DNA from: JANNBN01 sp031430595
Lineage (GTDB): Bacteria; Actinomycetota; Acidimicrobiia; Acidimicrobiales; JANYDT01
Direction of reading: 5' to 3'
Assembly (NCBI GenBank): GCA_031430595.1
Contig: JANPBU010000010.1
Span: 62,001-126,000 of the forward strand
DNA length: 64,000 nucleotides
The notes under the pieces are model-generated. The model ran no database searches. It was not told the DNA's origin and was given only the letters and a program-made list of their open reading frames with translations. Every line of letters starts with the position of its first letter. The first letter of the stretch is position 1. Below are positions 52,602-62,900 of this stretch, in pieces. A program made the position numbers and the translations under genes.

Positions 52602-53636
52602 TCACGACTTTGCTTTCGCTCGTTCAGTCATCAACGGAATGATTTTCTCGCCATACGCGGCCATGGTGCGGTCTTTGTCGTCATGCTGCAAATACACCGC
52701 AAACTGATCAACGCCAAGACCTTTCAGTTCGTTCAGCCGGGCAAGTTGATGCTCAATCGGGCCGATCAAACAGAATCTGTCGATCACCTCGTCAGGCACA
52801 AACGCAGTGTGAGAGTTTCCGGCTTTGCCATGTTCGTTGTAGTCGTACCCCTGCTTTGATTTGATGTAGTCGGTAAGCGCCTGAGGTACTCCCCCGCCGC
52901 CCTGGTCACCGTAACGCTCAACAAGATCACTCACGTGGTTACCGACCATTCCACCAAACCATCGGCACTGGTCCCGACCTCTCGCCAACTGTTCGTCGCT
53001 TCCGTCGGTGACATAGGCAGGTGCAGCTATACAAATGGTGATGTCGTCAGGGTTTCTACCCGCTGCCGCTGCAGCATCTTTGACCGCTTTTATGGTCCAT
53101 TCGGTGATCTGTGGGTCGGCGAGTTGAAGGATGAATCCGTCAGCGTGTTCGCCGGTCATTTGCAACATTTTGGGGCCGTATGCCGCCAGCCAAATTTCTA
53201 ACTCTGAGCCATGACTCCAAGGAAATTGGATCGTTGACCCTTTGTATTCGCATGGCCGGCCGCTCGCCAGTTCACGAATCACATGGATCGCTTCACGCAT
53301 TTCCTGCAACCCAACCGGCTTTCCGTTCGTCACTCGAACCGCAGAGTCACCCCGGCCAATCCCACATACCGTCCGGTTGCCGAACATGTCGTTCAGGGTG
53401 GCGTACACACTGGCCGTTACCGTGAGATCGCGAGTCGCTGGGTTGGTCACCATTGGGCCAACGATGACCCGCTTCGTTTCAGACAAAATCTGGCTGTAGA
53501 TCACGTACGGCTCTTGCCACAGGATATGACTGTCGAAGGTCCACACGTGCGTGAAGCCATACGCCTCGGCGCGTTTAGCTAGATCAACCACCCGCCAAGC
53601 AGGAGGATCAGTTTGCAGTACGACTCCGATATCCAC
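52602..53636 (-). CDS. Luciferase-like oxidoreductase (CPS_4043-type)
   Basis: This 344-residue TIM-barrel flavin/F420 enzyme has family blocks DIGVVLQTDPPAWRVVDLAK, THVWTFDSHILWQEPYVIY, NRTVCGIGRGDSAVRV and CLIGPIEHQLARLNELKGLGVDQFAVY. From memory it matches the CPS_4043-like group, whose genes lie beside hydantoinase and pyrimidine-degradation genes. GTG start at 53636 with AAGGAG about ten bases before. A step in pyrimidine or hydantoin catabolism is likely but not proven; flavin rather than F420 is also possible. Confidence 0.88.
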   Translation of the reverse strand: MDIGVVLQTDPPAWRVVDLAKRAEAYGFTHVWTFDSHILWQEPYVIYSQILSETKRVIVGPMVTNPATRDLTVTASVYATLNDMFGNRTVCGIGRGDSAVRVTNGKPVGLQEMREAIHVIRELASGRPCEYKGSTIQFPWSHGSELEIWLAAYGPKMLQMTGEHADGFILQLADPQITEWTIKAVKDAAAAAGRNPDDITICIAAPAYVTDGSDEQLARGRDQCRWFGGMVGNHVSDLVERYGDQGGGGVPQALTDYIKSKQGYDYNEHGKAGNSHTAFVPDEVIDRFCLIGPIEHQLARLNELKGLGVDQFAVYLQHDDKDRTMAAYGEKIIPLMTERAKAKS

Positions 53637-53707
53637 GTGTTCAGATCTCCTTCAGGGTTCGCAGTATTCAAGGCTTTCACGAACCCAACTGTGACCCTCG
53701 ACACTAC

Positions 53708-53734
53708 AAACAAAAGACGGCACCGAGAGTGCCG
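53708..53734 (-). terminator. Rho-independent terminator after mmsA
   Basis: On the minus strand the stem cggcac-tctcg-gtgccg is followed by TCTTTTGTTTG. It lies 45 bases downstream of the mmsA stop codon. Confidence 0.75.
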
Positions 53735-53778
53735 CCACTGTTAATTCTTTACTTTTTGTTAAACGGCTCGGTTTGACG

Positions 53779-55275
53779 TCAGCGGGTTTGCGGAAACCCG
53801 AGGTCAACCGATGACGTGGCGGGGTCGGGCCAGCGGCTCGTAACCACCTTTGACTTTGTGAAAAAGTGGATTCCGTCTGGCCCGTACATATGGGTGTCAC
53901 CAAACAACGAAGCTTTCCACCCACCGAATGAGTAGTAGGCCACTGGAACCGGTACCGGAACGTTTACGCCGACCATACCGGCCTGAATCTCGAACTGGAA
54001 TTGCCGGGCAGCCCCACCGTCGCGAGTGAATATCGCTACGCCGTTTCCGTACTGGTTATCGTTTACGAGCTTCACGGCTTCTTCGTAAGTTTTCACTCGA
54101 ACCACGGTAAGTACCGGGCCGAAGATTTCCTCGTCGTACACCTTCATGCCCGGTTTGGCCTTATCGACCAGAGAAACCCCGAGGAAGAAACCATTTTTGG
54201 CATCGCCGGTGAACTTATGTTTACGGCCGTCGATGACCACCTTGGCCCCTTCTGCCTTGGCCCCTTCAAGGTAACTCGCCACCTTGTCACGGTGCTCTCG
54301 GGTGATCAGCGGGCCCATTTCCGAAGACGGGTCCATACCGGGGCCGATCTGAAGTTTCGCAACCCGCTCTTTGATTTTGGCGATCAACGGGTCACCAGAG
54401 TTGCCGACACAAACCAGTACCGAAATGGCCATACATCGCTCGCCAGCAGAACCGTAGGCGGCGCTTACTGCAGCGTCGGCGGCCATGTCAAGGTCGGCAT
54501 CTGGCAGCACAACCATATGGTTCTTTGCACCACCCAGAGCCTGTACTCGTTTGCCATTCGATGTGCCGGTTTCATATATGTACTTAGCGATTGGCGTCGA
54601 CCCTACAAAGCTCACAGCAGCGATATCAGGGTGAGTCAAAATCCGATCGACGGCCACCTTGTCACCATTAACGACAGCGAGCACTCCGTTTGGAAGCCCC
54701 GCCTGACGGAGAAGGTCAGCCAAGAAAAGAGAAGCCGATGGGTCTTTTTCTGAAGGCTTCAAAATGAAGGTATTGCCGCACGCGATGGCATTGGCCAGCA
54801 TCCACAAGGGCACCATGGCCGGAAAGTTGAATGGGGTGATTCCGGCAACCACACCGAGCGGCTGCTTCAGCAAATAGACGTCGACGCCATTTGCAGCCTG
54901 CTCACTCATTCCACCTTTCAGCAAGTGAGGGATACCGCAAGCAAACTCAACATTTTCTAGCCCTCTCGCCAACTCGCCCATGGCATCACTGAGCACCTTG
55001 CCGTGTTCAGCGGTAAGCAGCATTGCAATTTCTTTGCGGTTGGCGTCGATGAGTTCGCGAAAACGGAACATGATTTCAGACCGTCGACTGAGGCTTGTCG
55101 CCCGCCAAGCCGGAAACGCTGCCTTGGCGACTGCAATCGCATGATCAAGTTCTTTCACACTGGCCAAATCAACTTCGGCCTGCTGCTCACCCGTAGCCGG
55201 ATCCCAGACGGGTGCTGTTCGTTTTGAGGTTCCAGCGACGATTTGTCCGTCGATCCAATGGCTAATGCGCTTCAT
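53779..55275 (-). CDS. mmsA: CoA-acylating methylmalonate-semialdehyde dehydrogenase
   Basis: This 498-residue aldehyde dehydrogenase of the MmsA group oxidises (methyl)malonate semialdehyde to acetyl- or propionyl-CoA. Diagnostics are GVVAGITPFNFPAMVPLWM, FVGSTPIAKYIYETG, ALGGAKNHMVVLPDADL and the active-site Cys in GSAGERCMA. The group participates in valine, inositol and beta-alanine (pyrimidine) catabolism; the neighbours favour the last. TATGCT lies six bases before ATG. Confidence 0.95.
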   Translation of the reverse strand: MKRISHWIDGQIVAGTSKRTAPVWDPATGEQQAEVDLASVKELDHAIAVAKAAFPAWRATSLSRRSEIMFRFRELIDANRKEIAMLLTAEHGKVLSDAMGELARGLENVEFACGIPHLLKGGMSEQAANGVDVYLLKQPLGVVAGITPFNFPAMVPLWMLANAIACGNTFILKPSEKDPSASLFLADLLRQAGLPNGVLAVVNGDKVAVDRILTHPDIAAVSFVGSTPIAKYIYETGTSNGKRVQALGGAKNHMVVLPDADLDMAADAAVSAAYGSAGERCMAISVLVCVGNSGDPLIAKIKERVAKLQIGPGMDPSSEMGPLITREHRDKVASYLEGAKAEGAKVVIDGRKHKFTGDAKNGFFLGVSLVDKAKPGMKVYDEEIFGPVLTVVRVKTYEEAVKLVNDNQYGNGVAIFTRDGGAARQFQFEIQAGMVGVNVPVPVPVAYYSFGGWKASLFGDTHMYGPDGIHFFTKSKVVTSRWPDPATSSVDLGFPQTR

Positions 55276-55281
55276 TGCTTA

Positions 55282-55287
55282 AGCATA
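55282..55287 (-). promoter_or_regulatory. Putative -10 box for mmsA
   Basis: TATGCT on the minus strand, exactly six bases before the ATG at 55275. The bases in between (TAAGCA) are no ribosome site. Confidence 0.55.
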
Positions 55288-55344
55288 TGCGGCCACTTCG
55301 TAAACCAACGACCGCACGCCAATCAACTTTGCGCTGTCTAAACC

Positions 55345-56139
55345 TCACTTTTGGAGCATGGCGTGTGGTCGAAGATCGATCGGCGTGTGGCCAGCTCGTC
55401 GAAACGCACCCTCGATCGCAGCCGAAACCATCTGCGGCGATCGTTCAATTTGAGTTGGGGTGAACGACACCCAGTGGTAGCCGAGCCGGTCGTAGTTGGT
55501 TTGCCGCCGGTGGTCGCCCTCGAAGTTTTGTTCGTGAACCGAGCGACCATCAACTTCGACAATCAGCCCCTGATGGGGAAGGAAGAGCTTCGGCCTCGCC
55601 AACCTACGGAGCTGACGGAAAGGAATGACAAAATCAACCCGTTGAAGAATTCGGCCATTTACACAAACGCAAAGCTGACGCCAGCACCAGTAGCCCAACC
55701 AACGAAAGAATTGCAGGGCCCGCGTTTCGGCATAACTTTCGGTAGAAGGTTCGCCGAACCTCCGTGCGAGAAGCCAAACAAGGTCACGGTTCGCCCCGAC
55801 CCCACCTTTGCCGCTCAGCAAACCCACATCAACAGCACCAACACGAAGCGCATGTTCCAGAGCCAGCTCGACCCGGTCTCGCCAGGCAATCGAATCGCAC
55901 TGCTTGATTTCACCGAACAGAGGAGCCAAAAGGTGACGAAGAACCAGATCGGCCGAAGCAATGCATTGCCCGTCTCGGTACTCGGGTGACGACCATCGGC
56001 GGGTCCGAATCACGTGGGGCGACGAATCAGCCGTGGCAGGCGCGCACCAAAGCAGCGGCCATTCCAAATCCCGAAACCCGTCCCATCCGTGAGCAGCGGC
56101 AGCCGCTGGGCCGGTAAGGGCTAGTAGGCGTGAAGGCAT
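55345..56139 (-). CDS. DUF559 (Vsr-like endonuclease fold) protein
   Basis: This 264-residue protein has a C-terminal DUF559 domain resembling very-short-patch-repair nucleases: LIVEVDGRSVHEQNFEGDH near residue 190, then RRQTNYDRLGYHWVSFTP. The N-terminal part (PSRLLALTGPAAAAAHGWDG) resembles the AbiEi-like/winged-helix start seen in many actinobacterial DUF559 proteins. Whether it cleaves DNA is unknown. A strong AGGAGG lies five bases before ATG 56139, which is chosen over the longer frame. No modification or antitoxin gene is adjacent. Confidence 0.82.
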   Translation of the reverse strand: MPSRLLALTGPAAAAAHGWDGFRDLEWPLLWCAPATADSSPHVIRTRRWSSPEYRDGQCIASADLVLRHLLAPLFGEIKQCDSIAWRDRVELALEHALRVGAVDVGLLSGKGGVGANRDLVWLLARRFGEPSTESYAETRALQFFRWLGYWCWRQLCVCVNGRILQRVDFVIPFRQLRRLARPKLFLPHQGLIVEVDGRSVHEQNFEGDHRRQTNYDRLGYHWVSFTPTQIERSPQMVSAAIEGAFRRAGHTPIDLRPHAMLQK

Positions 56140-56295
56140 AGAGCCTCCTGTCAAAAAGTAAGTCGCGATGTTGTCGAGGAGGAAGCCCACCGAGATCCTG
56201 AAGTATTTCAACCCTTTTAGCAACCCCCCACACGTCAAAGCCGACTCCACCACACGCCAAGCCCTTTATCGTCTCAGGATTAGCTGAGTCAAGCA

Positions 56296-56883
56296 GTGGC
56301 GTGTGGTCAAGGCGTCAACAGCGTGTGGTCGAGCGCCGCAGCAGCGACCAAACTGGGGCTCGTGCCGATACAACTTCCCGATGCCCTGAACGTTGACCGC
56401 ACGGTCATGGGGCGGGTGCCTCAAACCGGCAAATCAATATGGGTCGACCGCATCGCTGTGACGCTCTCAAAAATTGGGGAAGTCAGCGCAATCTGGTTTG
56501 CGCTGGCCGTCATCGGCTTCCTGACGAATCGCCTTTCCACCCGTGAAGCCCTCGTTTGCGTGATTGCCATGACCAGTGAATGGGTGTTGACCAACCGGGT
56601 GGTTAAGCACCAGCTGCATCGCCCCCGACCAACACCTGAACGTAACGACCCGAAGGGGGTTCGGCGTCCAACATCGTCAAGTTTCCCGTCGGGCCACTCG
56701 TCGGCTTCGGCATTGGCGGCAACACTGGTCGGATGGCTGACGGGGTGGTGGCCCCCCATGGCACTGCTTGCCCTCGCGATCGGGTGGTCGCGTATTCACC
56801 TCAGGGTTCATTACCCAACCGACGTGCTAGCCGGGTGGATATGGGGGTTTGCCCTCGGGCTCGGGGTCCTTTTTGTCGTCTGA
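56296..56883 (+). CDS. PAP2-family membrane phosphatase
   Basis: This 195-residue membrane phosphatase has the three PAP2 signature blocks: KHQLHRPRP (about residue 104), PSGHSS (about 133) and SRIHLRVHYPTDVLAG (about 160-175). There are four to five TM helices. Likely lipid substrates are phosphatidic acid or undecaprenyl pyrophosphate, which would fit cell-wall work. The GTG at 56296 is the first start in frame; later GTG codons near 56323 and 56362 are possible. The gene is divergent from the DUF559 gene. Confidence 0.9.
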   Translation: MACGQGVNSVWSSAAAATKLGLVPIQLPDALNVDRTVMGRVPQTGKSIWVDRIAVTLSKIGEVSAIWFALAVIGFLTNRLSTREALVCVIAMTSEWVLTNRVVKHQLHRPRPTPERNDPKGVRRPTSSSFPSGHSSASALAATLVGWLTGWWPPMALLALAIGWSRIHLRVHYPTDVLAGWIWGFALGLGVLFVV

Positions 56884-56909
56884 AGTAGGAACCAAAAGGC
56901 GCGTGGAAA

Positions 56910-56940
56910 TTTGCTTAACCGTACAAATCATTTAAGCAAA
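56910..56940. promoter_or_regulatory. Inverted repeat upstream of the giant surface protein gene
   Basis: tttgcttaa and ttaagcaaa, perfect nine-base arms with a 13-base spacer (centres 22 bases apart), lie 49 bases before the start of the 2108-residue protein. It could be a dimer-binding operator or a terminator for the PAP2 gene; the AT-rich arms favour an operator. Confidence 0.5.
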
Positions 56941-56988
56941 CCGAGATTCGAGCCGAAAACAAGGGATGTCCCCTTTTGAAAGGCTCGT

Positions 56989-59900
56989 ATGAGTTCCCGA
57001 ATCCCCTCATTCCGACGTTCTATTGCCGCTCTTGCCTGCTTCGTTACCGGTTTTGCCGGCCTGTCGGTTTCCGCGGCCCAAGCGGGCGTTAACGAGACAT
57101 TCCCCAAGGTCTTGATTGTAAAGACCGAGGACGGCCAGGCACCGTTCGATGCAACCGCTGGGCCCGGTAACGACACCGGAAATAACAACGGTGAGGTTCG
57201 AGCCGGACAGCTCACCAAGTACAAACTCAACTTCTCAGTGACCGATTCGACGGTGACCACCGACCCGGGCGAAAACCGAAACAACGTCACATTTACATCA
57301 GACGAACTTCCGCTCGGTGTGGTGTGGGACAAACGTCCCAGCACCTGCCTCGTGCCAGGTTCGAGTATTTCGGGAGACGGCATTGCAACCCCGAGCGTGC
57401 TGCTTTGCAATATGGGAACGTGGACCACAGGATCAGCCTGGGTAGTGACAGCCAATGTGCGTGCCCTGCCGTCCGCCGAAGACGGCACCAAATTTGTTGT
57501 CAGCGGAACCCTCACGGCCACCGATGTACCCCGGTCCGATTCAGCTTCATCTGAAGCCGTCGTCGTGAGAACACAGCCTCGTATCGACCTGGTCAAAAAC
57601 GCGCCAATTTTCTTCGGAGCGAAAAAGATTGATGGTGTCGACGGCTATGTGTACGCATACGGAATGGGCGTCAAGTACCGACCTGGCTCTGAGACCGTCA
57701 AGCTACCGATGACCTGGTCGGATGATTACTCATCTGTTCATCCCGATGCCAAATTCCTCGGCTGCACCATCGCCGGAACAAACGAACCGGTAAGTGGATT
57801 CAACGTGTGGGCAATCGCCCAGCCGCTCGGCAAATTAAACTTCGGAGCTTGGAACGGCGACTTCCGTGACACCAAAGCACGCGCCGTACAAGACTCTGGC
57901 CGAATCTCCTGCACGGACAGCGGCGGGAACGTCTCAGTTTCGGTTGACGGCGTAGCCACCAACCCAGACTGGTATCCCACCGAAGACTTCGCTAGCCCAG
58001 GCACCGCCCTAACTCCGGGAGATAACTGGATTGGCTCATACGTAATGACCGTCTGGATTCCGTCAACCGCTTTCAACACAGGCAACGACTTCAACTTCCG
58101 TGCCGAGAACCGCTTGAACGATTTTGCTCCAGTGGGCGGCACCTCGGGCAATCCGAACTTCGCCGACCCTGATCTCGAACCCGGTCGTAAGCTCACGAAC
58201 GAAGATGTAGCAAGCGAGACTGCGCTAATCGGCACACAAAACTGGTACGAAAGTGTCATTTATCGCCCGTCTCCAGGCAGTTTTGATAAGAACGACTACC
58301 AATTCTCGGATGGCATTACGGCCGCAACATTTGCTGGTGACACGACCGGTGGAACTATCTGGGGTGCATTTGTCGGCTCCGGCTACAAATCTGGCGACGG
58401 GGTGCTGGCCGCAACAAACAAGTACGCCGCCCTCAATGAACTCTATTTCAGCGGCATTATCGACATTCCTGTTGGTTTTACAAACTGTATGACCTACGAC
58501 AATCGCTATACGACCGTTGAGGCCCTTCCGGGTCAACCAACCCGTGGTGCATTTGTGTGGAGCGGTACCCCTGCCAGCACGAACACCAACGCCGGTTGGG
58601 TGGTGGAGTACGGAACGGGTGGGCCCGGCGGTTCAGCGGCAACGACCTGGGCATCAGACGCTGAGCGCAAAGCGGGCACCTGCGATGACACCGACTCAAG
58701 CTCCCCTTGGACCGCTGATTTAACTGCGGTAGTCGGCGGCCCAACCGCCATCACAAAAGTACGTGCACGTAGCACCAGTGTTTACACTGTGGCCGAACAA
58801 CTTTCTGACATTTCCAGTCCGAATAGCTACGGGCAGGCGTATGCTCGCTTCGCAGTTCTGCTCAAGGTTCAACCGACGGCTCCGGGCGGAGTGGTTGCAG
58901 CGAACTATCAAAAGGTCAAGGACCCTTCGGGTACCTGGTTTACCGGTTGGCGTCAACCGTCTTACGTGGAAACCACTGCTCTCGGCGACCTCGGCGACCG
59001 CATCACCGTTGTCGGCACTCGTGTGCGTACCGCCAAGAAGATCGCCCAAAACACATACCGAGCGGGCACCCAACAGGATTGGACGCTCGACAACACCTCT
59101 GACGCCATGGGCATCCTCCCGGCCGGTCAGGCACTCAACGTAAAGCTGGTCGACACGATTCCGACCGAACTGTCGTATGTCGTTGGTTCGGCGGTCTGTA
59201 CCGCTGCCGTTGCTGCCCCGGTCAGTTGCGAGCCAACCGTTGTAAACAATGCGGGCGGTACCCAAACGCTGTCATGGAACTTCGGTTCCTTCACCGCTGG
59301 TTCAACCATGAGCAGTATCTCGTTCAAAACCGATTCAGAGTCGGTCATTCAAGATGGCGCATCACGGGTCAACAACGTGATCATTTCAGCCGACAACGAC
59401 AATTCGCCAGAATCGTTCCGAACAGCCAAAGCGACAGCAAACTTCTCTAACCCTGCTGCATTCAACGCATCGAAGCGAGTGCTGACGCCGCTGGTTGAAA
59501 AAGGTGATCCGATCACTTACCGGCTGACTTACGGCAACACCTCGCCTGAGGCTAAGTTAACGTCGGACTTCATCGACTGGTTACCCCACAACGGCGACCC
59601 CCGGACCCCCAAGACCGTCCACGACGGCACGATGGAATTTGTTTCAGCAGTCCAGATCAGTGGCGCACAAACTACGACTCTTGAATACTCGAAAGAGCCA
59701 TATGCGAACCTAGTAGCCCCGATTCCCAATGGCTCACAAGGCGACTATCGACCCTTGACGATTCGTCCGGCCATCGTTTGGTGTGCTGCACTCTTAGGTG
59801 GAACCTGCCCGGCATCCGCCGCTGAAGTGACCGGTTTCCGAATCAAAGGTTCATCAATCGCTCCTGGTCAAAAAACCGTATATGAACTTACAATGAAACC

Positions 59901-62900
59901 GAAGGCAACAGCCCTCGACAAGGTGGGTAACCTCTTTACCAACCGTTTCATGGGTGACGTTGACGGCATCGATCTTCCGATCGAATCAAACAACGTAACG
60001 GCACGGGTGATTGGTTCGTCGATTGGCGATACCTACTTTCACGACCTCAACAAGAACGGCATCCAAGACGCCGGGGAACCCGGTATTCCCGGTGCAACTG
60101 TGCAACTTTTCGACAACGCCGGTACTGAAATTCCGGTTGGCCCTGATGGGCTGATCGATACGGCCGACGATGCCATCGGCGGAATGCTCACGGATTCCAA
60201 CGGCAAATACAAGTTCGGTAACCTTCATTCTGGTGACTACAAGGTTGGTTTTAGCCTTCCCGCTGGCTCGTGGGTTCGAACAACTGCCGGAGCCGGCTCC
60301 GATCGAACCCTCGACTCTGATGCAAGTGTCGCTGACGGGCTTACTTCGACTATCTCGCTCGGCATCAACGCAACCCGCACCGACATCGACGCTGGCGTCT
60401 GGAAGCTCGCAAAGCTCAGCGGTCACGTCTACGTTGACCCCAACCAAGATGGTTCGCACGGCACCGGCCCTAACGACCGACCCCTTTTCCAAATTCGGGT
60501 CACCCTCAAGGGCACCGACGCAGATGGCCTACTCGTTGACCGTTTTGTCGATACCGATGCGAACGGCTTTTACGAGTTCACCAACCTGGTACCTGGCACC
60601 TACTCGGTCTCTGAAGGAACCGTAAGTGACACAACCCTTGATGATGCCCTCGATCGTGCTGGGTCGAAGGGTGGAACGGTTACGAACGAAAAAATCAGTG
60701 CGATTACAATCGCATCTGGTGACGACGCCATCAACTACGACTTCACCGAAGTAGTTGCACCAGCCTCATTGGCTGGCTCAGTCAAGGTTGTTGGAACCGG
60801 TGTGGCCATCGAAGGTGTTGCTATCAAAGCAACAAACACCACGACCGGTGAAGTGTTCACAACAACTACCGACAATACCGGTGCGTACTCATTCCCAACG
60901 TTGCCGGCCGGTACGTACAACGTCACCGAAACCCAACCCGCGGGTTACAACGACGCTGCCGACACGGTAGGTACCGGTGCAACCACTGCCGGAACCGCCG
61001 GGAACGACGCCCTGACCGGCGTTGTGCTCAGCCCTCGCGACAAGGCGATCAACTATGACTTCACCGAAACCGTTACCCCAGCTTTGCCAGTGAACCTTTC
61101 CGGATCGGTCAAGGTAAACGGCACCGGTGCACCGATCGACAACGTGACCATCAAGATCACGAACACGGCAACTGGTGAGGCCTTCACGACTACCACCAAT
61201 AATACGGGTGCGTACAGTTTTGTTGGCTTACCTGCCGGAACGTACAACCTGGCCGAAACTCAGCCAGCTGGCTACAACGATTCGATTGATTCAGTCGGCA
61301 CCGGTGCAGCCACCCCGGGAACCGGTACCAACGATGCTGTGACCGGCATTGTGCTCACCCCAGGTCAGAGTGCCATCAACTACGACTTCACCGAAACGGT
61401 GATTCCTCCGGCATCTATTTCGGGCTCGGTAAAGGTCAATGGCAGCGGTGATCCGATCGCAAATGTGAAGGTCACCCTGACTAACACCGCCACTGGTGTA
61501 ACAACCGAAACAACGACCGATGACACGGGTGCATATAGTTTCACCAACCTGGCACCTGGAACCTATACGGTCAAAGAAACCCAACCTTCAACCTTTGTTG
61601 ATGGGCCGGATTCACTCGGAACCGGAGCCACAACCGCTGGTACCGCAACGAACGATCAGTTCGCCGGTGTCGTGCTGGGCGGCGGCCAAAACGCTGTCAA
61701 CTATGACTTCACCGAGAACAAGCCAGCATCGATTAGTGGTGCCGTGTACGTTGCCGGGACCAACACGCCGATAGCTGGCGTCACGATTACGTTGAAAAAC
61801 GAAACGACGAATTTGACAACGACCACAACAACTGGTCTTGACGGCAAGTATTCATTCACGGGCCTTCCAGCCGGAACGTACTCGGTAACTGAGACGCAGC
61901 CTTCAGGCTTCGACGACGCAGCCGACAAGGCTGGTACGGGAGCAACCGGTGCGGCCGGAACCGTTGGGGCAGATTCCGTGACTGGTATCACCGTTGTTGC
62001 CGGCGACAAAGCTGTTGACTACGACTTCACCGAGACACCCACACCAATCCCGCAGCCGACCTACGCCAGCCTTGCCGGTCAGGTTTATGTTGCCGGGTCA
62101 GGTCGGCCAATCGGCGGGGTTACCGTCACACTGACCGGAACCACCCCGGCCGGCGTCACAACCGTCTACACCACTACGACCGATGCTAACGGTGCATACT
62201 TCTTCGGGAACCTTCCAGCCGGAACCTACCGAGTTGTTGAATCGCAGCCAGCCGGATACTCCGACGATGCAGATGTCGCAGGAAACAAGGGTGGCACAGC
62301 CGGAAATGACAGCATCACCGATATCAAGCTTGTTGGTGGTGATGTTGCTACCGGATATGACTTCACTGAGCGCGCAGACATTGTACTTATCCTTCCTCAG
62401 TCCACGATCAGCGGCCGGGTACTGGTTAGCGACGACGGATCCCCAATCGCCGGGGTAGTTATTCGCCTGACCGGTACCGATGTCAACGGGGTTCGAGTTG
62501 AACTCACAGCGATCACCGATGCCAACGGCAACTACAGCTTCAATCCCCCGGCATCTAGTCCTGCTGGCTACACGTTGACACAGGAACAGCCATTTGGCTT
62601 TGTTGATGATGCCGACGTTGCTGGAACCGGTGGAGGTACTGCCGGTAACGACGTCATCTCGTCGATCGTTCTGCCTTCCGGCGCTGCGTTGACCGGTTAC
62701 AACTTCACTGAATCCCGTCCGAAGGTTGCACCAACCACACCGGTTGTTGTCGCCCCAACAACTGGAACTGGCATCAGCCCAAATCCGGTTGAGCCAACCA
62801 AACCAACCAAACCAGCGACGCCAGCTACAGGTACACCTGCACCTGCACCAACGCCCCTTACCCCAACGCCCGATTCATCACCGGTCACGGTCAAGGTTGT

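Noticed and set aside
54001..54753. Open frame of 250 codons on the plus strand
   Set aside because: It is antisense to mmsA, which is unmistakable; no family features in the translation.
60412..62720. Regularly spaced repeats resembling a CRISPR array or satellite
   Set aside because: Units are 320-360 bases, in frame and diverged mainly at silent or surface positions; they are protein domains, not 25-40-base CRISPR repeats.
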